DNA from: Terriglobia bacterium
GTDB taxonomy: Bacteria > Acidobacteriota > Terriglobia > Acidiferrales > UBA7541
NCBI GenBank assembly: GCA_020073705.1
Contig: JAIQES010000042.1
Location: 1 to 40,034 of the forward strand
DNA: 40,034 bases
Direction of reading: 5' to 3'
The number at the start of each line of letters is the position of its first letter. The stretch's first letter is position 1. This document shows positions 32,426-40,034 of the stretch, one piece after another. A program made the translations under genes and the position numbers. Below the pieces are notes generated by a model. That model saw only the letters and a program-made list of their open reading frames with translations. It ran no database searches and had not been told where the DNA came from.

Positions 32426-34405
32426 CTACATTTGTTCAGGAGATTCGATTCCGAGCAGTTCAAGCGCGCCGACGAGCTGGAGTTCGACAAGGCGGCAGAG
32501 TTGAAGCAGGAATGTCTTCTTGTCCGCGTTCTCCTCGGTGAGGACGCGATGCCGGTGGTAGAAGAGGTTGAACGCCTGCGCAAGTTGGAACGCATACTTC
32601 GCGAGGAAGGCTGGTTCCTGCGCACCCACTGCGGCTTCGATTTGGGTGTCGAGTGATCCTGCGAGCAGCGCCAGTTCCCAAAACGCATTGCCGTCCGATC
32701 CGCCGAATAAGCGCGCGGCTGCGTCCTGGTCCACAGTCGTCAGAGATTCCAAATCGAAATCTGGCTGCTGTTCGCGCAGTTTTCGGAAAATATTTCGCGC
32801 GCGCACAACGGCATACTCGCAGTACGGTCCCGTTTCCCCTTCAAAACTGAGCGCATCCTCGAAGTCAAATGCAATAATCGCCGTGCGCGTGAACTTCAGA
32901 AGGAAATATCGCAGTGCTCCGATGGCGATGGCGTGCGCGATCGCGGCGCGCTCTGCTTCGGGTGAGTCGGGATGGCGCTGGTCCACCTCGGCGCGCGCGG
33001 CGACTTCGAGACGATCTATCAGGTCGTCCGCTTTCACGCCGAGACCCTTTCGCCCGCTGACCTCAACGTAGGGCTTCTCCGCCTCTTCCTCGCTTAATGT
33101 GTATCCAAGCTCAGCGGCGCAGCGCGGCGTAAGCGCGACCATCTCGTAGGAAAAATGAATCGAGCGGCCGGCCTGCTCCTGGAAGCCGAGCGCGCGGAGG
33201 CCCGCGACGACCACGTTCTGCAAATAGGCTTGTCTCGAATCAATGACGTTGTACACGACTGAGGCATGTCCGAACGCGGGTGGATTCGGTTCACCGCCGC
33301 TTGAAACGCTGGCCCAAAGCGTGTGGCCGTCCGGGTAGGTATGGAACTTCTCATAGTGGAAATCGCGGCCAAGCAATCCGAATTTCCAGAGTTGGTAGGC
33401 GATATCCTTCCCGACGTACGTGACGGTTCCATTCGAGCGCACGATGATTTTTGCGTCGTCGTCTTCGCCGCTGGCATCGGCGGCGTCCGCGGCATCGTTC
33501 AAACGCATCACCCAGCATCCGGCATTCTTGCCCGAGGCGCTGAGGTGGATGACGTTTCGCCGCTTTAACAGTTCAAATGCCGCGTCCCAGAATTTCAGGT
33601 GCAGGATCTCGCTTTCGCGAGGCAGCAGGTCGTACTCGATGCCCAGGCGTTCCATCGTGCGCAGGTGGCAGCGAACAATAGCAGGAGCGACTGCGTCGGC
33701 CATTTCCGCCGCCGGGCCGCGGCCTTCCTCGATGGACTTCAACGTGTCGCCGCGCAACGCCAGGCGCGTTTTGTCTTCTTCGAAGAATTGCGTAACGCGC
33801 GCGTAGAGGTCCCAGCAGAAGTAATCGAACTTCGGCTGCGCGGCAAGCGCGCGCACTGCGCCGGGTGATTTTTTTGCGATATGGATAAATCCGATAACGA
33901 CATCCGCGACCTGGACGCCGGTGTTGTCGATGTAGTTTTGCACTTCGACGCGGCGCCCGGCGCGGCGCAGCACGCGCACCAGCGTATCGCCGAGTGCGGC
34001 GTTGCGCAGGTGGCCGATATGCGCGGCCTTGTTCGGATTGATGTTGGTGTGTTCCACGATGCATTTGGGAGCATCCGGACCCGCGCTCGCGGGAGTTGCC
34101 GCCGCCCCGGTTACGGCTGCTGCGAGAAAAGCGGCGCGCGAAAAGTAGAGATTCACGTACCCTCCGCCAGCGACTCCTATGCGCTCGATGCCTTCGATAG
34201 GCGGCAGTTCAGCGGCAATTTCCTGCGCAATTTGGCGCGGCGCGCGTTTCAGGCGCTTGGCTAGCTCGAAGCAGACCGGCGAGGCGACCTCGCCCATCTC
34301 GATTCGGGGAGGCCGCTCCGTGACGACTGTTACATCCTGGTTATAGCGCTGGCGAATATGCGTGCTAAGGGCGGTGCGGATGCGCGCTTCGAGGACGTGA
34401 TACAC
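32426..34405 (-). CDS. argS: Arginyl-tRNA synthetase
   Basis: A 659-residue class I synthetase that charges tRNA(Arg). The N-terminal additional domain (about residues 1-115) is present. The HIGH motif is NPNKAAHIGHLRNAALGDTLVR. VSGRKGLGVKADDLIDRL takes the place of KMSKS, as in many ArgRS. The DALR anticodon domain ends with NLFYHRHRVL and the usual C-terminus LELLGIESPEQM. The start is GTG 34405, with ggag 5 nt before it and a good promoter. The insertion around SASGKNAGCWVMRLNDAADAADASGEDDDAKI is more acidic than usual. Confidence 0.97.
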   Translation of the reverse strand: MYHVLEARIRTALSTHIRQRYNQDVTVVTERPPRIEMGEVASPVCFELAKRLKRAPRQIAQEIAAELPPIEGIERIGVAGGGYVNLYFSRAAFLAAAVTGAAATPASAGPDAPKCIVEHTNINPNKAAHIGHLRNAALGDTLVRVLRRAGRRVEVQNYIDNTGVQVADVVIGFIHIAKKSPGAVRALAAQPKFDYFCWDLYARVTQFFEEDKTRLALRGDTLKSIEEGRGPAAEMADAVAPAIVRCHLRTMERLGIEYDLLPRESEILHLKFWDAAFELLKRRNVIHLSASGKNAGCWVMRLNDAADAADASGEDDDAKIIVRSNGTVTYVGKDIAYQLWKFGLLGRDFHYEKFHTYPDGHTLWASVSSGGEPNPPAFGHASVVYNVIDSRQAYLQNVVVAGLRALGFQEQAGRSIHFSYEMVALTPRCAAELGYTLSEEEAEKPYVEVSGRKGLGVKADDLIDRLEVAARAEVDQRHPDSPEAERAAIAHAIAIGALRYFLLKFTRTAIIAFDFEDALSFEGETGPYCEYAVVRARNIFRKLREQQPDFDLESLTTVDQDAAARLFGGSDGNAFWELALLAGSLDTQIEAAVGAQEPAFLAKYAFQLAQAFNLFYHRHRVLTEENADKKTFLLQLCRLVELQLVGALELLGIESPEQM

Positions 34406-34434
34406 GTAGCTCCAATCTGCGAAGAGAAACAGCG

Positions 34435-34463
34435 ATTATAGGGAAGACGAGTCGAAAGTTGAA
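34435..34463 (-). promoter_or_regulatory. Promoter of argS
   Basis: On the minus strand TTCAAC (34463-34458) and a perfect TATAAT (34440-34435) are spaced by 17 nt. The expected start near 34428 leaves a 24-nt leader with a ggag ribosome-binding site before the GTG. Confidence 0.55.
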
Positions 34464-34583
34464 GGTCGAATGTACGGGAGAAGAGCTACAAGAGAATAAA
34501 GGCACAAAAACGGTCCTCGGCACATATGGCCTTAGGCGTCGCAAATCAGCTCCAGAGATGCGCGGCACTCCGGGCGCGGGTGC

Positions 34584-35924
34584 TCATTTGCTGGAATCTG
34601 TTGCGCGTTTGTTCCCAACATAGCTGACGCGCCAGATGCTGTTCGAACCATCGTCCGTAAAGACGAGAGATCCGTCGCTTGCCACGGTCACACCGACAGG
34701 GCGTCCCCACACCCTGGCATCATCCACGACGAAGCCGGTAACGAAATCCTCGTATTCACCGGTGGCTTTCCCATTCGGCGTAAAGATTCGAACGACCTTG
34801 TAACCCGTCCTGCGGAAGCGATTCCAGGAACCGTGCGATGTGGCGAACACGTCGCCGCGATATTCGGAGGGGAATTGTTCGCCCTCATAGAAGGTCAATG
34901 CCAGCGGAGCGGAGTGGGACTGAAGCAGCACATCCGGAACCAGAACTTGTTCTTTCAATTCAGGATGTTTGCCAGCGAACCGCGGATCCTGGTTCGGCCC
35001 GATGTAATACCACGGCCAGCCATAGAAGCCGCCATCCACAATGTGTGTCACATAGTCCGGAACCAGATCATCGCCCAGCGCGTCACGCTCGTTTACAGCA
35101 ACCCACAGTTGGCCTGTTCCGGGCTGAACGGTGAGGCCAGACGGATTCCGTATGCCAGATGCGTAGATGCGTTGGCCAGATCCGTCTGGATTGAACTCGA
35201 GCACGTCAGCGCGATTCGCTTCCCCCTCATCATCCGCGACATTCGTACGGGAGCCCACCGCGACGTACATCTTCTTGCCGTCGTTCGAAAATGCAAGACT
35301 CCGAGTCCAGTGATTTCCGCCGCTCGGGATACTTGGGACTACGGTTGCGGCGGGGCCGCGCGCTTTCAGATCGCCATTCTGGTAAGGAAACCGGACCACG
35401 GAATTCGTATTTCCGATGTAAACGTACTGCGGATTCGGTCCCGGGGGGTAGAAAGCGATTCCGTACGGCATGTTTAGACCGGTGGCGAAAACCTCATTGG
35501 TTTGGAGCTTGCCCTCGCTGGTGAAACCGCGAACCACGCGGATGCGGCCGGGAGCGCTCTCCGCCAGGAAGAGATCTCCGTTCGGCGCGGTTACGATGGC
35601 TCGCGGATTTTCAAGCCCCGTGGCCAGCAAGTCGACCTTGAACCCTTCTGGCGCCTGTGGCCAGGCGTCCGCCGGGCGAGACACGATCCTGGGAGGACTC
35701 GTAGAAGATTCGCTGGCGTAAGGTTTCGGCAAGTCGGCGGGCTTGATGAGGTACCGGTTGCCCGGTTCTTCCTTCCCCCAATCATTGAACGCGCCCTGGC
35801 CGCGCAGAACTTTCGCGGACCCGCCGGGCTTCTGCGCCCACGTTGCCGTGAGGAAAACGAGGCCGATTCCCAATGGGGCAATCAGCAATCCCAACCGTAC
35901 CGTGCCCAGGAATTTATTTTTCAT
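34584..35924 (-). CDS. Secreted sorbosone/glucose dehydrogenase-like beta-propeller
   Basis: A 446-residue exported protein (signal peptide LGLLIAPLGIGLVFLTATWAQ). It is of the soluble glucose/sorbosone dehydrogenase family, usually a six-bladed propeller that may bind PQQ. Motifs: PEGFKVDLLATGLENPRAIVTAPNGDLFLAE, GLNMPYGIAFYPPG, HWTRSLAFSNDGKKMYVAVGSRTNV, GIRNPSGLTVQPGTGQLWVAVNERDALGDDLVPDYVTHI, GGFYGWPWYYIG, SHSAPLALTFY, VFATSHGSWNR and GRPVGVTVASDGSLVFTDDGSNSIWRVSY. Periplasmic oxidation of sugars or aldehydes is the family role; the substrate is unknown. It is monocistronic, 125 nt from the GlcG-like gene on the same strand. Confidence 0.88.
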   Translation of the reverse strand: MKNKFLGTVRLGLLIAPLGIGLVFLTATWAQKPGGSAKVLRGQGAFNDWGKEEPGNRYLIKPADLPKPYASESSTSPPRIVSRPADAWPQAPEGFKVDLLATGLENPRAIVTAPNGDLFLAESAPGRIRVVRGFTSEGKLQTNEVFATGLNMPYGIAFYPPGPNPQYVYIGNTNSVVRFPYQNGDLKARGPAATVVPSIPSGGNHWTRSLAFSNDGKKMYVAVGSRTNVADDEGEANRADVLEFNPDGSGQRIYASGIRNPSGLTVQPGTGQLWVAVNERDALGDDLVPDYVTHIVDGGFYGWPWYYIGPNQDPRFAGKHPELKEQVLVPDVLLQSHSAPLALTFYEGEQFPSEYRGDVFATSHGSWNRFRRTGYKVVRIFTPNGKATGEYEDFVTGFVVDDARVWGRPVGVTVASDGSLVFTDDGSNSIWRVSYVGNKRATDSSK

Positions 35925-36049
35925 GTCTCTAAACTTCCCTCTTGCGAATTATCTCGTCTGACGTGACGGCTGGGAAAGCAAATAGGTTTCCTCCACGCAC
36001 ACGATCCTAACAAGCGGGGGAAGTTATCTCCCAGGGCATAGGATGTTCC

Positions 36050-36541
36050 CTAATGACTGAGGATCTTCGCCAATGCGTCCGCACCGGCCTTTGCCACAGT
36101 CCCATCCTGGGGTGACGTGCCCCCGCTGACGCCGATGGCGCCGATGATTTTGCCATCGGCGATGAGGGGAAGGCCTCCTTCGACCGGGATAATGCCTGGA
36201 AAAGCCAAGATTGCGTTACGCCCTCCCGCAACAATGTCTTCCATGGCTTTGGTGGGACGCTTGAAGGCTAAGGCTGTGTGCGCCTTTCCCTTCGCAATTT
36301 CAATGCTTGCAAGCTGCGTCTCGTCCATACGCTCCAAGTAAATCAGGTTGCCTCCGTCATCCAGGATCGCGATGACCATGGTGAACTTGTTGTTGGTGGC
36401 TTCGTTTTCGGCGGCTGCGGCAATCTGCTTCGCAACTGCCAGCGTCAGTGTTTTCTTTTCACCGAGTTGCGCCGAGACAGTCCCGGCCGTCAGTGAAAGG
36501 GCAACGGCAAGACCTAGGATTTTCCCGAACGTGATTATCAT
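36050..36541 (-). CDS. Secreted GlcG/HbpS-like protein
   Basis: A 163-residue exported protein: signal peptide MIITFGKILGLAVALSLTAGTVSA, then the GlcG/HbpS domain. Motifs: KKTLTLAVAKQIAAAAENEATNNKFTMVIAILDDGGNLIYLERMDETQLASIEIAKGKAHTALAFKRPT, FPGIIPVEGGLPLIADGKIIGAIGVSGGTSPQDGTVAKAGADAL. Family members bind heme or cobalamin-like ligands, or act as extracellular redox sensors; the exact ligand is unknown. ATG 36541 has a strong ggagga 5 nt upstream. An in-frame ATG at 36706 is rejected because the signal peptide starts here. It is divergent from the sigma factor gene. Confidence 0.87.
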   Translation of the reverse strand: MIITFGKILGLAVALSLTAGTVSAQLGEKKTLTLAVAKQIAAAAENEATNNKFTMVIAILDDGGNLIYLERMDETQLASIEIAKGKAHTALAFKRPTKAMEDIVAGGRNAILAFPGIIPVEGGLPLIADGKIIGAIGVSGGTSPQDGTVAKAGADALAKILSH

Positions 36542-36715
36542 GGTTTCCTCCGAGTGATTGTGAGGCAGAAACAACGCGTTAAGCCATAAGCATACACTAA
36601 GTCTATTCTCCCTAGTCCCGTAACTTCCGCTTTGGCTAGTGCAAAAAAGTGGAACCTTGCACCCGGTAATGGTAATTATCATCATAACTGGAGGACATAC
36701 GTCCAATCCAGGTAG

Positions 36716-37375
36716 ATGCCAGACTCAATCGAACTGCGGGATATCGAACTTATGCGCCGTCTCTCGAAAGGTGATGAGAGCGCGTTCTTGGAATTTTACC
36801 GCCGGCATCAGGGTGGCCTTTACAGGTACGCTCTGCATATGGCAGGACGGCCGGAGGCCGCAGCCGACGTTGTGCAGGAGACATTTTTGAGTTTGATTCG
36901 CCAGTCCGGGAAGTTCGATGAAGAAAAGGGAGCGCCAGCCGCATTCCTATATGGCATAGCGCGAAACCACTTGAGGAAGTTGTGGGAAAAGGAAGGCCGC
37001 TACGTGGCATTCAGCACGGGTATGGGCGGTGGCGACGTGACCGGCTGGGATGGGGAGGGCGGAAACCACAATGGGAATGGCCGCTATCCGGCAAAGCCAG
37101 GCGAGCAGGAAACGGTTCTCGAGGGGCTTGAGCGCGCGGAAATCGTCCGGCTGTTGCGGGAGGCTGTGCTGACTTTGCCGGAGCATTACCGTGAACCCGT
37201 GACGCTCTGCGACCTGGAGGGTAAGACTTACATTGAAGCGTCGGCGTTGCTCGCATGTCCGGTGGGAACGGTAAGGTCGAGGCTGAACCGCGCGCGGTCC
37301 ATATTACTGGAGAAGCTACGCCCGAACCGTTTAGGAGCCAAAGTGCTGGGGCCACGCTCGGGAGGCAAAACATGA
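36716..37375 (+). CDS. ECF-type RNA polymerase sigma factor
   Basis: A 219-residue sigma-70 family protein. Region 2: DESAFLEFYRRHQGGLYRYALHMAGRPEAAADVVQETFLSLIRQSGKFD and GAPAAFLYGIARNHLRKLWEKEGR. Region 4: LPEHYREPVTLCDLEGKTYIEASALLACPVGTVRSRLNRARSILLEKL. A Gly/Asn-rich linker of about 30 residues joins them. This is the two-domain ECF layout. The ATG has only a weak site; an upstream stop (TAG 36713) sets the earliest start. Its stop overlaps the anti-sigma ATG, a typical sigma/anti-sigma pair. The imperfect palindrome atggtaattatcat at 36669-36682 is a possible control site. Confidence 0.92.
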   Translation: MPDSIELRDIELMRRLSKGDESAFLEFYRRHQGGLYRYALHMAGRPEAAADVVQETFLSLIRQSGKFDEEKGAPAAFLYGIARNHLRKLWEKEGRYVAFSTGMGGGDVTGWDGEGGNHNGNGRYPAKPGEQETVLEGLERAEIVRLLREAVLTLPEHYREPVTLCDLEGKTYIEASALLACPVGTVRSRLNRARSILLEKLRPNRLGAKVLGPRSGGKT

Positions 37376-38067
37376 ATCGCATGACATGCAGGGAATTCGA
37401 TGAAGTTGTGCATGAGTTTGTGCGGAGGGAGTCGCTCGATGTGGCTTTGCGCGAGGCAACACTCGGACATGCAGCCCATTGCAGCAATTGTGCAGAGCAG
37501 ATGGCCGAAGCAGGTGTGCTTGCGGAGTCAACCGAAGCTGCCGCCGAGAGCGCGCGCGAGCAGCAGGCGCCGCAAAATGTGGAGGTTGCATTGCTGGCAG
37601 CCTTCCGGAACCGGCATCGACGCATGGCCTGGTGGCGGACCTTTGAATGGGTGGCCGCAGGAGCCGCTGCAGCAATGCTGCTGATTGTCCTGTGGACTTC
37701 CGCGGACCGTACGAAAGAGCAGCCATCACCCAGGCCGAGGAAAGATGTCTTGTCCCAGTCGAAAGCGCCGCTAGATGCGGCCGGGCCTGAGTCATCACAG
37801 CTGGACGGAGTTGCCGAAGGGGTGGAAACTCAGGTTGCGAATGCGGCCGCCAGTGGGACGTACACGGTGGCGGATTTTGTGCCCGTGCCCTTCACCGAAG
37901 CGATCGGGCCGGAGGATCCGGGCATGGTCGTTCGCGTTCAATTGACTCGATCGTCACTTGCCGAGCTGGGCTATCCGGTAGCCGAGATGCCCGACGAAGA
38001 CTTGATTCGCGCGGATGTACTGGTGGGGGAGGACGGGTGGCCGCGCGGCGTAAAGTTGGTTCAGTAG
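37372..38067 (+). CDS. Membrane-bound zinc-type anti-sigma factor
   Basis: A 231-residue protein. The N-terminal cytoplasmic domain has the ZAS zinc motif, H33-x3-C37-x2-C40 (GHAAHCSNCAEQM), used by anti-sigma factors to hold their ECF sigma. One membrane segment follows near residues 90-110 (WVAAGAAAAMLLIVLWTS). The extracytoplasmic part (VADFVPVPFTEAIGPEDPGMVVRVQLTRSSLAELGYPVAEMPDEDLIRADVLVGEDGWPRGVKLVQ) resembles domains in other acidobacterial anti-sigma proteins, as I recall. The ATG overlaps the sigma stop (ATGA) with a strong ggagg 7 nt upstream. Confidence 0.9.
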   Translation: MNRMTCREFDEVVHEFVRRESLDVALREATLGHAAHCSNCAEQMAEAGVLAESTEAAAESAREQQAPQNVEVALLAAFRNRHRRMAWWRTFEWVAAGAAAAMLLIVLWTSADRTKEQPSPRPRKDVLSQSKAPLDAAGPESSQLDGVAEGVETQVANAAASGTYTVADFVPVPFTEAIGPEDPGMVVRVQLTRSSLAELGYPVAEMPDEDLIRADVLVGEDGWPRGVKLVQ

Positions 38068-38140
38068 AGGTGGGTGGGGCGATTTCAAACAGATTATCCT
38101 TTGTGAGATGCGGAAGCGATATTACAAGAAGGACAGGACA

Positions 38141-39037
38141 ATGAGACAGAGAGTGCTTCTCGCCGGTTTAGCAGCGATTGCGGTGTTTGGTTTCGCTCTG
38201 CGGGTTGGCGCGCAGGGTCCGCCGCCAGGCAATTTCAGTCGCCGGGGCGCCGGATCCAGCCCCGGGGGGCCGATGGCTGGCTCGTTCGAGTTTGGAGGGT
38301 TGGTAGGAGGCTTCGGCGGTAGGACGGTTACCGGGCATGCGTTTCAAGCGACGTTTACGATTACTCGTACGGAAAGCTTCCAAAACAACACGATTACCAA
38401 TACAACTACCGGCACGCTTGCGCGCGGGGACGACGGCAGCACGTATCGCGACGTCAAGCTGTCGGCGATTGGTCCGTGGGCATCTTCGGGCAAGGCGCAA
38501 GAGTTTCAGTATATTAAGAATTTGACGACGATGATGGACTACATCGTGAACGTGACAGAGCGGACGTACGAGGCATTTGCCATCCATCCTCGCAATCCTC
38601 GCCCAGGCGGTAATTCGAATTACGGCGGGCAGGGCAGGGGACCGGGAAAAGGTCCAATTTCTGGCGGGAACCCCAACGTAGTGATGACCAACATTAAGGG
38701 TACCTACACCGATCCCGTCACCACAATCCCATATAAAGTCGACGATAGAAAAGTCACTCGCACGATCCCTGCGGGCCAGATCGGTAATGCATTGCCGATT
38801 ACCATTATATCTGAGCGCTTGTATTGCCCTGGCTTAGACCTCGTCGTAAAGGAGACGCACAGCGACCCGCGCTTTGGCAGCTCGACCTACCAATTGGCGA
38901 ACATTGTGCAAAAGACATCGGTCTCGTTTATACCACCTGGTCCGCCCTTTCAGCTGGTGAAGGGAAGAGGATTTGGTCATCGCGGAGGGCGAAGGGCTGG
39001 CAGCCAACCACCACCTCCACTTCCTCCGGGGGACTGA
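38141..39037 (+). CDS. Secreted Gly-rich hypothetical protein
   Basis: A 298-residue exported protein with signal peptide MRQRVLLAGLAAIAVFGFALRVGA. Residues 25-65 and the C-terminus are Gly/Pro-rich (GHRGGRRAGSQPPPPLPPGD). The middle is beta-rich: FQATFTITRTESFQNNTITNTTTGTLARGDDGSTYRDVKLSAIGPW, FQYIKNLTTMMDYIVNV, RTIPAGQIGNALPITIISERLYCPGLDLVVKETHSDPRFGSSTYQLANI. No catalytic motif is recognised. It lies 73 nt after the anti-sigma gene and is probably controlled by the same sigma factor. ATG 38141 (aaggacagg upstream) is preferred to ATG 38108. Confidence 0.72.
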   Translation: MRQRVLLAGLAAIAVFGFALRVGAQGPPPGNFSRRGAGSSPGGPMAGSFEFGGLVGGFGGRTVTGHAFQATFTITRTESFQNNTITNTTTGTLARGDDGSTYRDVKLSAIGPWASSGKAQEFQYIKNLTTMMDYIVNVTERTYEAFAIHPRNPRPGGNSNYGGQGRGPGKGPISGGNPNVVMTNIKGTYTDPVTTIPYKVDDRKVTRTIPAGQIGNALPITIISERLYCPGLDLVVKETHSDPRFGSSTYQLANIVQKTSVSFIPPGPPFQLVKGRGFGHRGGRRAGSQPPPPLPPGD

Positions 39038-39288
39038 TTCGGGACACGGCTTATACTCAATGGCACGCTCAAGCGGCACGCTGAGTTCAGTGTGCCCGTT
39101 TTGCTTGTGGGGATAGCCGGAACAAGAAACATCCGAACAAACAATTAAGCTTAGACAGACCAATGATTTGACACGACCTTGCAGCGCGCTTACTATCATT
39201 AATCGCGCTTCTAGTGCGGCGCTTGCTGCTGTCGGTGGGCGGCCTGCCGTCTCATGACTCATCACAACATTTCACGCGGAAAGGGCGA

Positions 39289-40034
39289 ATGAGCACTCCC
39301 CGAGCCAAGCCGAAGTATTATCTGACGACGCCGCTCTATTACACGAACGGGTTGCCTCATATCGGGCACACGTATTCAACCATTGTGGCCGACGTGATTC
39401 GCCGGTACAAGCGCATGCGGGGATTTGAAGTCTTCATGACGACCGGAGCCGACGAACATGGCATCAACGTCGAGCGCTCGGCGAAAAAGGCGGGGATGAC
39501 GCCGCAAGAGTTCTCGACGGCCATCACCGCGCAATGGCGGCAACTCTGGGACGATCTGGAAATCCCGGGGGACGAGTTCATCAGGACGACGGACGAGAGA
39601 CACCACAGGACGGTTCAGTGGCTGTTCAAGCGGTGCCGGGAAAATGGATACATCGAGAAGGGAAACTATACCGGACAGTATTGCGTGCACGACAACGCCT
39701 ATGTAGGCGATGCAGGCCCCGGGGATCCCTGTCCGGATTGCGGCCGCCCAACGGAAACTGTCACCGAAGAAAACTACTTTTTTAAACTCTCGGAATTCCA
39801 GCAGAAACTTCTCGATTTCTACGCGGCGAACCCGGATTTCATCCGTCCCGAAAGCAGAAGAAACGAAATCTTGAGTTTTGTGCAAGGCGGACTGAGGAAT
39901 CTCTCGATTACTCGCACCACCATTCGCTGGGGCATTCCGGTGCCGGGCGAAGCGCCTCATGTGTTTTACGTGTGGTTTGATGCGCTGATCGGGTACCTGA
40001 GCGCCGTGGGAGGGCCGGAATTCGACGAGCGTGG
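39289..40034 (+). CDS. metG: Methionyl-tRNA synthetase (N-terminal part, cut by window end)
   Basis: The frame runs from ATG 39289 to the end of the window: 248 complete codons and two further bases. It reads KYYLTTPLYYTNGLPHIGHTYSTIVADVIRRYKRMRGFEVFMTTGADEHG, the class I HIGH region of MetRS. The zinc-knuckle region is QYCVHDNAYV-x8-CPDCG. The usual first CxxC is C-x-x-D, so at most three Cys are available. EENYFFKLSEFQ and VFYVWFDALIGYLSAVG (tryptophan-containing core) follow. The KMSKS and anticodon domains are beyond the edge. An aaaggg site lies before the ATG. It charges tRNA(Met). Confidence 0.95.
   Translation, partial: MSTPRAKPKYYLTTPLYYTNGLPHIGHTYSTIVADVIRRYKRMRGFEVFMTTGADEHGINVERSAKKAGMTPQEFSTAITAQWRQLWDDLEIPGDEFIRTTDERHHRTVQWLFKRCRENGYIEKGNYTGQYCVHDNAYVGDAGPGDPCPDCGRPTETVTEENYFFKLSEFQQKLLDFYAANPDFIRPESRRNEILSFVQGGLRNLSITRTTIRWGIPVPGEAPHVFYVWFDALIGYLSAVGGPEFDER

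Noticed and set aside
1-40034. CRISPR arrays, tRNA or rRNA genes, prophage or plasmid modules
   Set aside because: No regularly spaced repeats, no tRNA cloverleaf or rRNA signature and no phage structural or replication genes were seen by eye; a tRNAscan-SE run would settle the tRNA point.

Overview
This 40 kb window is GC-rich chromosomal DNA from a Gram-negative bacterium. It most likely comes from an Acidobacteriota (Terriglobia-like). The clues are the fused HemC-HemD, a TPR-secretin-cohesin protein beside type II pseudopilins, paired PilZ proteins starting MSRI(F/Y)EAL, and small proteins typical of that phylum. The taxonomic call is inference from protein families. No rRNA, tRNA or CRISPR array was recognised.

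Layout. 1-191: right end of an IS (ISNCY/IS1202-like transposase C-terminus plus end repeats), then a secreted cupin protein (-). 1034-7226: tetrapyrrole operon hemX/ccsA-like, hemA, hemCD fusion, hemB, hemL, which covers glutamyl-tRNA to uroporphyrinogen III. 7264-7398: a large palindromic repeat. 7434-8586: DUF4337 and DUF421 membrane proteins, convergent. 8731-15875: a histidine operon with its own attenuator. It has a sigma-70 promoter, a nearly leaderless 24-residue leader peptide with seven His codons, pause and antiterminator hairpins, an intrinsic terminator, then hisI-hisG-hisD-hisC-HAD phosphatase-hisB-hisH-hisF-hisA. Most of these genes overlap by 1-4 nt. The HAD gene is the best candidate for the missing histidinol-phosphate phosphatase, and hisE is absent.

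15945-21953 holds accessory genes. Two paralogous PilZ proteins (both -) bracket a DUF72 protein, a small unknown protein preceded by a perfect CRP/FNR-type palindrome, and a three-gene cassette. The cassette encodes a RecA/RadA-like protein without a Walker A motif, a small helical protein, and a divergent family B DNA polymerase with altered motifs B and C and no recognisable exonuclease motifs. It resembles the archaeal PolB2/Dpo2 group and is the strongest candidate here for a little-described system, possibly translesion synthesis.

22167-30110: a secreted LolA/RseB-like protein (-), a DadA-like FAD oxidoreductase (+), a large secreted beta-propeller-like protein (-), and a type II secretion/pilus group (-) of two pseudopilins and a lipoprotein secretin with TPR and C-terminal cohesin domains. 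30219-34405: housekeeping genes smpB (apparently leaderless GTG start), pepA and argS (GTG start, good promoter). 34584-36541: a sorbosone/glucose dehydrogenase-type propeller protein and a secreted GlcG/HbpS-like protein. 36716-39037: an ECF sigma factor, its zinc-type membrane anti-sigma factor, and a Gly-rich secreted protein. 39289-end: the N-terminal part of metG, cut by the window edge.
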